This document shows, piece after piece, positions 1 through 6,357 of a stretch of DNA of 6,877 nucleotides. Made by a program: the position numbers and the translations under genes. The stretch spans positions 1,100 through 7,976 of the forward strand of contig PKYZ01000115.1 of NCBI GenBank assembly GCA_003132865.1. Direction: 5' to 3'. Origin of the DNA: Bryobacterales bacterium. GTDB lineage: Bacteria; Acidobacteriota; Terriglobia; Bryobacterales; Bryobacteraceae. The notes under the pieces are model-generated. The model was not told the DNA's origin. It worked only from the letters and a program-made list of their open reading frames with translations, and did no database searches. Positions within the stretch are counted from its first letter, which is position 1, and each line of letters opens with the position of its first letter.

Positions 1-1093
1 GCAGGTTGGCGATATTGGCGCAGGCGACGAGGAGCACCAGGCCGACGACCACCATCAGGGTGAAGAGCGCCGTGCGGTACTGGCTGCCTGTATCCGAGAA
101 GCCCGTGTTGGCGGGGCGCAGGCTGAACGATCGCCGCAGGTATTGCCGCTGGCCGTCCGCGTCCCAATTCGTGGGAAGCGTGGCGCGACTGACTTCCGGC
201 GCCAGCGCCTTCATCCTGGCTTCCGCCTGTTGCCGAGTGTCGCCCGGGAGGAGCCTGCCCAGAATGCGCAGCCACCACCAGCTTCGTGCGTTCAACGTGC
301 TGAAGTCGGTGTGCAGGAGCGGTTCGCATCCGATCGGGATGGCGACGTCGTAGGACTTATCCACATCCAGGCCCGTGAACCAGGGCGGCGTCACCCCGAT
401 GATCGTGAACGGGCGCCGGTTCAGCTTGATGGTCTTACCGACGATATCGGGATCGCTCGCGAAATGCCGCTTCCAGAAGCCGTGGCTGATCACCGCGACG
501 GGTCCCGCGTGGCCGCCGCCATGCAGATCGTCATCGGCAGTGAACACGCGCCCGCGCATAGCCGGAACGCCGAGGACGCGGAAGAAATCGCCGCTGGCCC
601 ACAGGCCTTCCGCGAAATGGCTCTCGCCGCCCGCGGCCAGGTCGAAGCGGTCGGTGCTGAAGGCCAAGGCTCCCGAGAAAGTCTGCTGGTGATCGCGCAC
701 TTGCTCCCAGATCGGGTTGGTGAAACGGCCTTGCGAAGAGTCTACCTGCACCAGCCGCTGCGGATCCTCCACCGGCAGCGAGCGCAGCATCACCGCGTTG
801 AGAATGCTGAAAATGGCCGTGTTGGCGCCGATGCCTAGCGCCAGCGATAGAACGGCCGTGGCGGCGAAACCGGGATTGGCGCGCAGCGTTCGCAGGGCGT
901 AGCGGGTGTCTTGGGCCAGCGTTTCGAGGAACGGCCAGACCCAGACGGCGCGGCTGGCTTCCTGGAGCTGGGTCACGTTGCCGAAGGACCGGCCGGAGGC
1001 CAGGTCCTGATGCAGGCGCATCTCGTCGGCCAGATCTTGTTCGTTCTGCCTACGGTTTAGGAGATAACGCAACCGACGCCACATCTCTGACAT
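1..1093 (-). CDS. ADOP-family FtsX/MacB-like permease, N-terminal part (cut by window edge)
   Basis: The minus strand is open from an ATG at 1093 to the window edge, giving 364 residues with no stop. Residues 1-24 (MSEMWRRLRYLLNRRQ...) form the basic cytoplasmic leader seen in one ADOP subtype. Residues 59-74 carry the family block ending in NPGF, and the first membrane helix (about 75-97) contains the hallmark LALGIGANTAIFS. A MacB-type extracytoplasmic domain follows (about 98-340), including GDFFRVLGVPAMRGRVF, and the second helix starts at about 343 and ends in CANIANL at the edge. The missing part should hold the first FtsX block and the whole second half, since ADOPs are usually about 800-900 residues. 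In the family these permeases lack an adjacent ATPase, and none is seen here. The substrate is unknown. It lies 40 bp after the peptidase stop. No Shine-Dalgarno is visible. ATG 1084 (MWRRLRY...) is an alternative start. Confidence 0.93.
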   Translation of the reverse strand, partial: MSEMWRRLRYLLNRRQNEQDLADEMRLHQDLASGRSFGNVTQLQEASRAVWVWPFLETLAQDTRYALRTLRANPGFAATAVLSLALGIGANTAIFSILNAVMLRSLPVEDPQRLVQVDSSQGRFTNPIWEQVRDHQQTFSGALAFSTDRFDLAAGGESHFAEGLWASGDFFRVLGVPAMRGRVFTADDDLHGGGHAGPVAVISHGFWKRHFASDPDIVGKTIKLNRRPFTIIGVTPPWFTGLDVDKSYDVAIPIGCEPLLHTDFSTLNARSWWWLRILGRLLPGDTRQQAEARMKALAPEVSRATLPTNWDADGQRQYLRRSFSLRPANTGFSDTGSQYRTALFTLMVVVGLVLLVACANIANL

Positions 1094-1129
1094 AGTTAGA
1101 CTATGCCAGATGCGGTAGGGTTAGGTCAA
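1091..1129 (-). promoter_or_regulatory. Probable promoter with overlapping palindromic operator, leaderless geometry
   Basis: Read on the minus strand, TTGACC (1129-1124) is followed after 18 bp by CATAGT (1105-1100), matching the sigma-70 -35 and -10 consensus at 5/6 and 4/6. Six bases later comes the permease ATG (1093-1091), so the expected transcription start falls on the start codon itself, which would explain the missing ribosome binding site. The -10 is also one arm of a perfect inverted repeat, CATAGT-N3-ACTATG (1091-1105), whose other arm includes the start codon. A dimeric repressor bound there would block both the -10 and the start. PadR-type regulators often accompany ADOP genes, so one is a candidate, but this is inference. 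Confidence 0.5.
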
Positions 1130-1133
1130 GCGG

Positions 1134-3287
1134 TTAGTTTATGTCGTAGGTGTGGATGTCCCAGCCCTCCAGGTATTTGTCGAACCATGCGACGATGTGC
1201 TGCAGACGCTCGACGCGATGGACCGGCTTGCCGGAGCGCGACAACTCGTGCGTCTCACCCGGAAAACGCACCATCACCACCGGCTTCTTCAGGTATTTTA
1301 GCGCGCGGAACATCTGCTCGCCGCCCGCGCCCGGCGGAGTGCGGAAGTCGGACTCGCCCTCGATGAGCATCAGCGGCGTGGCGATCTTGTCGACGTAGGT
1401 GATGGGCGAGCGTTCTTTGAAATCCGCCTCCTGCTCCCAGGGAGCGCCGCGAAACCAGAAAGCCGTGAACAGGGTGAAGTCGGCCGTGTACCAGAAGTCG
1501 CGCCAATCGGCGATGGATCGCTGCGAGACGGCGGCTTTGAAGCGGGTGGTGTGGCCGATGGTCCAGTTGGTCAGCACGCCGCCGCCGCTGCCGCCGGTGA
1601 CGCCCAGCTTGGCGGGGTCCACCCAACCGCGCGCCACGAGTTCGTCGACGCCCGCCATGAGGTCTTTGAAGTCGTCACCCGGATAGTGGTACTGGATGAT
1701 GTTGCCGAACTCTTGGCCGTAGCTGGTGCTGCCGCGCGGATTGGGATAGAGCACGACGTAGCCTTTGGCCGCCATCCACTGGAATTCGTGGTCGAAGGTG
1801 TAGCCGTATGCGGAATGCGGGCCGCCGTGGATGTCGAGGATCAGCGGATACTTCTTGCCAGGCGCGAAATCAGGCGGCCGCTGCACCCAAGCCTGGATGC
1901 GGCGACCATCGAAGCTCTTGTACCAGATCGTCTCGGGCTCGGTGAGGTTGAGCTTGGCGAACAGCTCATCGTTGATGCGGGTGAGGCGGTCGAGACGGCC
2001 TGAGGCGCCATCAAGCAGGAACAGGTCGCCGATGTTGGTGGGCGTCGAAACGAGCACGGCGGCCTTCGATCCATCGGGCGTGGCGCTATAGGAGGAGACG
2101 TCCTGATCGCCGCTCGAGAGCGGTTCCACCTTGCCGGTTTCGGCGTCGATCCGCTTGAGGTTGGCGCGGCCCTCTTCGGCGGAATCGACGAAGATGCTGC
2201 GGCCGTCTGCGCTCCAGTAGGGCTTCGAGGGACCCGAGCCGCGCGGCGGCGCCTGGTCGCCGCCCACGCCACCGCCAATATCGAAGTCATAAGCGGCGGT
2301 TAGATTTCGGGGAGCGCCGCCCGGTTCCACCGGGGCGATGAAGAGGTCCGGCTGGCTGTAGGAGCGCTGCGGCAGGCCGTCGCCGCGATTGAGCGAACCA
2401 ACGAAGGCGATGTGGCTGCCGTCCGGGCTGAGCGAGATGGCGTGGATGGAACCGTCGATCCCGGCAACTTTGGCGATGTCGCCACCGGCCGCTTTGACGG
2501 CATAGATCTCGTCATGCGGCGGCTCGTAATAAGGCTCGCGCACACGATTCGACGTGAAGTAGATCTTCGAGCCGTCGCGCGACCAGACGATGTCCGACTC
2601 GCTGAACTCGCCGGTGGTGACTTGCTTGGCTCTTTCGGGCCCGGCGGGGATTTTGGGCACGGGGGGTACGGGCACAGTCCAGATGTGACTGGGCCGATCC
2701 GGCTCATAATATCCTTCGCCGTTCATGCGGTACGCGGCTTTGACGATCACGCGGACGTCGCTTTCTTCTTCGTCTTTAGCGTCCTTCTTTTTGTCGAAGT
2801 CCTTGGCCAGCGTGGTGGACAGGAACGCGATGGACTGGCCATCGGGCGCCCACGCGAGGCCGCCCGCGCCTTTAGGGATGTCGGTGAGCGGGCGCGCTTC
2901 GCCGCCATCCATGGAGAGCAGATAGATTTGCGCCGGTTGCGGCTTGCCGTCTTTGTCCTTTTGCTCGGGCGCGCGGAGGAAGGCCAGCGTACGGCCGTCC
3001 GGCGACCAGCGCGCACTGGAATCGCGCGTTGCGGCGGTGAGCGGGCGCGCGGCGCCGCCGCTGGCGGGGACGATCCATAGCGACGTTTCGTAGTTATCGT
3101 GCTTGGCATTCACGGTGACGAGCGTGTAGACGATCTTGGCGCCGTTCGGCGAGATCTGCGGCGAGGCGATCCAGCGGAAGGCGTACAGATCGGTCTCGGC
3201 GATGGGGCGCTTGGCTGCGGCGGCCACGGACACGGAGACGATTGCGAGGGCGGCCAGGAGGCGGAGGTGTGAGTGCATAAGGAGCAT
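1134..3287 (-). CDS. Secreted S9-family serine peptidase (acylaminoacyl-/dipeptidyl-peptidase type)
   Basis: This 717-residue protein has the full S9 (COG1506) architecture and should cleave short peptides outside the cytoplasmic membrane. Residues 1-25 are a signal peptide (basic start, hydrophobic 8-23, cleavage near the AAAA run before KRP). About 40-420 is a beta-propeller with seven recognisable (S/T)PDG- or S-DG-type blade motifs at about 45, 91, 144, 233, 284, 356 and 399. About 450-712 is the alpha/beta hydrolase domain: HGGP (487-490) for the oxyanion region, GGSGGG with nucleophile Ser567, Asp647 in GESDFRTP, and His680 in FPGETH. All three catalytic residues are present, so the enzyme should be active. 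The segment [17 protein letters not shown] (187-203) is typical of the family. ATG 3278 is an alternative start: it keeps the signal peptide and matches the start-site repeat seen at 3388-3402. No Shine-Dalgarno is seen at either. The stop is TAA at 1136-1134. Confidence 0.93.
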   Translation of the reverse strand: MLLMHSHLRLLAALAIVSVSVAAAAKRPIAETDLYAFRWIASPQISPNGAKIVYTLVTVNAKHDNYETSLWIVPASGGAARPLTAATRDSSARWSPDGRTLAFLRAPEQKDKDGKPQPAQIYLLSMDGGEARPLTDIPKGAGGLAWAPDGQSIAFLSTTLAKDFDKKKDAKDEEESDVRVIVKAAYRMNGEGYYEPDRPSHIWTVPVPPVPKIPAGPERAKQVTTGEFSESDIVWSRDGSKIYFTSNRVREPYYEPPHDEIYAVKAAGGDIAKVAGIDGSIHAISLSPDGSHIAFVGSLNRGDGLPQRSYSQPDLFIAPVEPGGAPRNLTAAYDFDIGGGVGGDQAPPRGSGPSKPYWSADGRSIFVDSAEEGRANLKRIDAETGKVEPLSSGDQDVSSYSATPDGSKAAVLVSTPTNIGDLFLLDGASGRLDRLTRINDELFAKLNLTEPETIWYKSFDGRRIQAWVQRPPDFAPGKKYPLILDIHGGPHSAYGYTFDHEFQWMAAKGYVVLYPNPRGSTSYGQEFGNIIQYHYPGDDFKDLMAGVDELVARGWVDPAKLGVTGGSGGGVLTNWTIGHTTRFKAAVSQRSIADWRDFWYTADFTLFTAFWFRGAPWEQEADFKERSPITYVDKIATPLMLIEGESDFRTPPGAGGEQMFRALKYLKKPVVMVRFPGETHELSRSGKPVHRVERLQHIVAWFDKYLEGWDIHTYDIN

Positions 3288-3402
3288 TAGATCACAAGAG
3301 AGACAGCGGGGCCGGGGGCCCCGCGCAGACCACGGGTCTGCCCCACAGACACAGCCTGCCTACACAAACATATGTGAGTCATCGGCGTCTAATGTTCTTA
3401 TG
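3276..3402. repeat. Imperfect inverted repeat framing the divergent intergenic region and both start codons
   Basis: The left arm (3276-3291, CATAAGGAGCATTAGA) and the reverse complement of the right arm (3388-3402, CATAAGAACATTAGA) agree at 14 of 16 aligned positions, with one gap and one mismatch. Each arm contains a start codon: peptidase ATG 3278 on the minus strand and permease ATG 3400 on the plus strand. Read outward, each arm has a -10-like TCTAAT followed by 6 bp (permease) or 7 bp (peptidase) and then ATG. The arms are about 96 bp apart. They may be paired promoter/start elements, shared operators, or the ends of a small inserted element; the sequence alone does not decide. Confidence 0.6.
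3306..3341. repeat. Two back-to-back perfect hairpins in the divergent intergenic region
   Basis: The first inverted repeat, GCGGGGCC-GGG-GGCCCCGC (3306-3324), has 8-bp perfect arms and a 3-nt loop. The second, GCAGACC-ACG-GGTCTGC (3325-3341), has 7-bp perfect arms, a 3-nt loop, and begins at the next base. No T-tract follows on either strand, so neither is a standard intrinsic terminator. They sit between divergent starts, where a terminator would be unexpected. The tandem layout resembles REP/BIME-type dispersed palindromes, which is an inference to be tested by copy number. A small palindrome, ACATATGT (3368-3375), lies between them and the permease start. Confidence 0.7.
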
Positions 3403-5856
3403 GAAACCCTTTGGATGGACCTGAAGCATGCGTTCCGCATGCTGAGGCAGAGTCCCGGCTTTACGGCCACAGCGATCTCCGCACTGGCACTGGGAATTGG
3501 CGCCAACACGGCCATTTTTTCGGTCGTCAACACGGTTCTGCTCAAGCCTCTGGCCTTTCCCGAGCCGGAGCGCATCGTGGTACTGGAGACATCATCTTCA
3601 CAGGGCAGCGGGCCGGGCGCCTCGGTGCCCAAGTACAACGCCTGGCGGCGGCAAACCCAGGTGCTCGAAGACGTCAGCGCCTACGACCCTGGCGGGCCGG
3701 GACTGAATCTCGGCGGCGGCGACCATCCCGAGCAGCTTAAGGGCATCCACGTTTCGTACGAATTCTTTCATCTTTTCGGCGCGCAGGCCGTCGTCGGGCG
3801 CACTTTCACCGCTGGCGAAGACCGGCCGCACGGCGGCAACGTAATTGTGCTTTCGAACGGGCTTTGGCGGCGGCGATTCGGCTCCGACCCCGGCATTGTG
3901 GGCAAGGCGCTCACGCTCGGCGGCGAATCCTACACCGTGATCGGCGTACTGGCGCGCGGCTTCACGTTCGATCCGTCTCCGGACGTGTATCTTCCGTTCC
4001 AAGCCGATCCGGAGAGCACCAATCAGGGCCACTTCTTCCAGGCCGCGGCGCGGCTGAAGCCGGGCGTTTCGCTGAGCGCCGCGCAAGCCGCCCTGAAGCT
4101 GACGGGCGAGGAGTTCAAACGCCGGTATCCCGGGGCCATGGGACCCACCAACAGCTTCACGGCGGAGCCTATGCAACAGCTTCTGGTGAGCAACGTGCGC
4201 ACCGCGCTTTTCGTGCTGCTGGGCGCGGTCGGATGCGTGCTGTTGATCGCCTGCGCGAACGTGGCCAGCTTGCTGCTGGCGCGCGCCACGGGACGCGCGC
4301 GGGAGATCGCCATCCGCTCGGCCATTGGCGCGGGTCGCGGACGCATCGTGCGGCAACTGCTGACGGAAAGCGTGCTGCTCTCGATGGCCGGCGGCTTGGT
4401 GGGCCTCGTGATCGGCGCGCTGGGGGTGCGCGCGTTGCTGGCCGTGAATCCGGGCAACATTCCGCGCATTGGGCCGGACGGCTCCGCAGTGTCGCTCGAT
4501 TGGACCGTGATGGGCTTCACGCTGCTGCTGTCGCTGGTCACGGGCATCCTGTTCGGGCTGGTTCCGGCGATGCAGGCTTCGCGCGCGGACCTGAACATCA
4601 CGCTGAAGGAGACGGGCGCGCGGGGTGGCTCCGGCATGCGGCAGAACAAGATGCGCGGGGTGCTGGTGATGGCCGAGATGGCGCTGGCGATAGTTCTGCT
4701 GATCGGCGCGGGCCTGCTTATCCGGACGTTTTCGGCGCTGCATAGTGTTGCGCCGGGCTTCGATGCGCATAACGTTCTGACGATGGATACGGCACTCACC
4801 GGGAGCCACTTCGACCGCACCGCAGCGATCGACCTGATGACCCGCCAGGCGCTCGACCGCATCCACGCCATTCCGAGCGTGGAGGCCGCGGCCGCCACTT
4901 CCTACCTGCCGCTGGAGGGCGGTCTGGGGCTGGGATTCAGGATCGAAGGGCGCCCGCTGACTGACGGACCGGACCACGGCGGCGCCGGCTGGAATTACGT
5001 GACCGCGCGCTTCTTCGACGTCTTCAAGATCCCCATCGTGCGCGGCCGCGGTTTCAGCGAGCGGGACGACGCCGCCGGGCCGCCGGTGGTGGTGATCAAC
5101 CAGGCTCTGGCGCGGAAGTACTGGAAAGACGGAAACCCGCTTGGCCACCGGCTGATCATCGGCTCCGGCATGGGTCCCGATTTTGCGCAGCCGCCGCGGG
5201 AGATCGTCGGCATCGCGGGGGACGCGCGCGATGGCGGCCTGAACAACGACCCCCAACCGGAGACGTTCGTGCCGCTCGCGCAAGTGGGTGACGCGTACAT
5301 GGCGCTGAACAACCGCTTCATGCCGCTGAGCTGGGTGGTGCGCACCAAGGTTGCGCCGTTCTCGGTATCGGCGCCCATTCAGCGCGCGTTTCAGAATGCC
5401 GCCGATTTGCCGGCGGCGCATATCCGCAGCATGGACCAGATCGTTATCGGGTCCACGGCGCGCGACCAGTTCAATACGCTGGTGCTGGGTATTTTCGCGG
5501 GGGTGGCCATCCTGCTCGCGTCGATCGGCCTCTACGGGCTGATGGCTTATTCGGTGGAGCAGCGGACGCTGGAATTCGGCATCCGGCTGGCGCTGGGCGC
5601 CGATTTTCCGGCGCTACGGAACATGATCGTGCGGCAGGCCATGACGCTGGCCGGCGCGGGGATCGTGGTGGGGCTGGCCGCGGCTTACGGGCTGACGCGG
5701 TTGATGGCGAGCCTGCTGTATGGCGTGAAGCCGACCGATCCGGTGGTGTTCGGGTCGGTCACGGTGCTGTTCACCGGCGTGGCGTTTCTGGCGAGCTATC
5801 TGCCGGCGCGGCGGGCTTTGCGGGTGGACCCGGTGGTGGCGCTGCGGTATCAGTGA
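3400..5856 (+). CDS. ADOP-family FtsX/MacB-like permease, complete
   Basis: This 818-residue integral membrane protein has the duplicated MacB_PCD-FtsX layout of ADOPs. The first helix (about 24-46) carries LALGIGANTAIFS, then comes an extracytoplasmic domain (about 47-265). Helices at about 268-293 (with CANVASLLLARATGR), 320-345 and 368-392 form FtsX block one. A helix at about 419-442 opens the second half, followed by a second extracytoplasmic domain (about 443-690) and helices at about 692-716, 745-768 and 780-804, ending in PARRALRVDPVVALRYQ, the usual family C-terminus. The frame stays open upstream to 3136, but ATG 3400 (METLWMDLKHAFRMLRQSPGF) matches the family N-terminus and avoids overlap with the peptidase. 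It lacks the basic leader of the left permease. No ATPase gene adjoins it. Substrate unknown; MacB-like export or envelope mechanotransmission is possible. No clear Shine-Dalgarno. The stop is TGA at 5854. Confidence 0.94.
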   Translation: METLWMDLKHAFRMLRQSPGFTATAISALALGIGANTAIFSVVNTVLLKPLAFPEPERIVVLETSSSQGSGPGASVPKYNAWRRQTQVLEDVSAYDPGGPGLNLGGGDHPEQLKGIHVSYEFFHLFGAQAVVGRTFTAGEDRPHGGNVIVLSNGLWRRRFGSDPGIVGKALTLGGESYTVIGVLARGFTFDPSPDVYLPFQADPESTNQGHFFQAAARLKPGVSLSAAQAALKLTGEEFKRRYPGAMGPTNSFTAEPMQQLLVSNVRTALFVLLGAVGCVLLIACANVASLLLARATGRAREIAIRSAIGAGRGRIVRQLLTESVLLSMAGGLVGLVIGALGVRALLAVNPGNIPRIGPDGSAVSLDWTVMGFTLLLSLVTGILFGLVPAMQASRADLNITLKETGARGGSGMRQNKMRGVLVMAEMALAIVLLIGAGLLIRTFSALHSVAPGFDAHNVLTMDTALTGSHFDRTAAIDLMTRQALDRIHAIPSVEAAAATSYLPLEGGLGLGFRIEGRPLTDGPDHGGAGWNYVTARFFDVFKIPIVRGRGFSERDDAAGPPVVVINQALARKYWKDGNPLGHRLIIGSGMGPDFAQPPREIVGIAGDARDGGLNNDPQPETFVPLAQVGDAYMALNNRFMPLSWVVRTKVAPFSVSAPIQRAFQNAADLPAAHIRSMDQIVIGSTARDQFNTLVLGIFAGVAILLASIGLYGLMAYSVEQRTLEFGIRLALGADFPALRNMIVRQAMTLAGAGIVVGLAAAYGLTRLMASLLYGVKPTDPVVFGSVTVLFTGVAFLASYLPARRALRVDPVVALRYQ

Positions 5857-5860
5857 GAGG

Positions 5861-5924
5861 TGCGGTAACGTAGCTGTACAGCTAACTTACCGATTCTATG
5901 AGACTTGTGAAATACGTTACCGCA
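5861..5924. repeat. Nested inverted repeats with two mutually exclusive pairings
   Basis: Five bases after the permease stop, TGCGGTAACGTA (5861-5872) is matched perfectly by its reverse complement at 5913-5924, a 12-bp arm pair 40 bp apart. The left arm also belongs to a second palindrome, 5863-5892: CGGTAA, two unpaired bases, the perfect 14-bp palindrome TAGCTGTACAGCTA (5871-5884), two unpaired bases, then TTACCG. The two folds cannot form together. CGGTAA or its complement occurs four times in 83 bp (5863, 5887, 5917 as part of GTTACCG, and 5940). No T-tract follows, so it is not a canonical intrinsic terminator; a structured 3' end, a protein-binding cluster or a dispersed palindromic repeat are all possible. 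Confidence 0.75.
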
Positions 5925-6130
5925 AGAATTGGGTTCGTTCGGTAATCTTCGCAACTCATTGCAATCGCAAATCTTGGAACCATGCGGCGAGGTTCCGCCC
6001 GGCCGGTGCGCCGGATGAATATTCGGATTTCAAAGACCAAGCTCGGATGCGGCGCGGGTGCGGTGGGGCGCGCCGTGTGGGGTGACGTATACCTTCGATT
6101 TCACGGTAGCATGCCGGCGGGCGGCGACCA

Positions 6131-6152
6131 GGGGTGGGATTCGAGGGAAGGG
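6131..6152 (+). other. Potential G-quadruplex motif
   Basis: Four G-runs on the plus strand (6131-6134, 6136-6138, 6145-6147, 6150-6152) are separated by loops of 1, 6 and 2 bases, which satisfies the canonical G3+N1-7 rule. It lies about 130 bp upstream of the -10 of the kinase-like gene. In DNA this GC-rich such motifs arise by chance, so a function is not implied. Confidence 0.5.
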
Positions 6153-6277
6153 CTGTAGGTGACTGAGCATTCGGGGGTAAGCCCGCGGCGGAAATCTTTG
6201 GGGTAGTGGTGACCGCCCGATTCGAGTTCCCGACCATTCATTCACGAGGAAGTTCCGGCGGCCCGGTATTTCGATTA

Positions 6278-6286
6278 TGTTACAAT
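6278..6286 (+). promoter_or_regulatory. Extended -10 promoter of the kinase-like gene
   Basis: TGTTACAAT contains an extended -10 TG (6278-6279) one base before TACAAT (6281-6286), a 5/6 match to TATAAT. No good -35 lies at 16-18 bp, which is tolerated by extended -10 promoters. Transcription would begin near 6293, leaving a leader of about 65 nt. TTCGAT occurs on both sides of the element (6270-6275 and 6286-6291), and a small inverted repeat GGAA-G-TTCC (6248-6256) sits about 40 bp upstream of the predicted start; both could bind a regulator. Confidence 0.5.
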
Positions 6287-6343
6287 TCGATGACTGCCCT
6301 GTAAGCTGAAGTTTAGACCCGCATGGCGGATTTCCCCCTCGTT

Positions 6344-6349
6344 GGAGAG
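6344..6349 (+). promoter_or_regulatory. Ribosome binding site deciding the GTG start at 6358
   Basis: GGAGAG lies 8 bases before GTG 6358, a normal Shine-Dalgarno distance. The in-frame TTG at 6352 would be only 2 bases away, so GTG is preferred. This is the only gene start in the window with a clear Shine-Dalgarno. Confidence 0.6.
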
Positions 6350-6357
6350 CATTGCCT

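Larger units (their letters stand above)
5857..6357. other. 501-bp gap without a convincing gene
   Basis: I find no supportable gene here. Short open frames on the minus strand (5956-6237 and 6030-6245) have low-complexity, proline/arginine-rich translations with no recognisable family. The plus strand is broken by stops in the stretches I read. The gap starts with an AT-rich patch (5871-5920 is 38% GC) holding nested inverted repeats, then turns GC-rich. It contains a small inverted repeat GGAACC-N9-GGTTCC (5976-5996), an 8-bp palindrome GAATATTC (6016-6023), a quadruplex-type G-run cluster (6131-6152), and the promoter and leader of the downstream kinase-like gene. A remnant of a decayed gene or an unrecognised RNA cannot be excluded. 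Confidence 0.6.

Noticed and set aside
3136..3399. In-frame upstream extension of the right permease (88 more residues)
   Set aside because: It lies antisense to the peptidase signal peptide and intergenic hairpins, has no family similarity, and the family N-terminus begins at 3400.
3598..5421. 607-residue open frame on the minus strand
   Set aside because: Arginine/histidine/glutamine-rich shadow of the permease gene caused by high GC at third codon positions; no recognisable domain.
5861..5924. Integron attC site or intrinsic terminator
   Set aside because: The R'/R'' core patterns (GTTRRRY/RYYYAAC) are not met, and no T-tract follows either hairpin.
6139..6233. ATTCGA-containing stretches resembling tRNA or tmRNA T-arms
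   Set aside because: The flanking bases do not form a 5-bp T-stem and no acceptor or anticodon stem could be found.
5956..6245. Two short overlapping minus-strand frames in the gene-free stretch
   Set aside because: Low-complexity translations, no ribosome binding site, no recognisable family, and overlapping each other.
6246..6258. GAGGAAGTTCCGG, resembling the conserved RNase P RNA GAGGAAAGTCCGG block
   Set aside because: The rest of an RNase P RNA would have to lie in the promoter and kinase coding region, and none of its other conserved blocks are seen.
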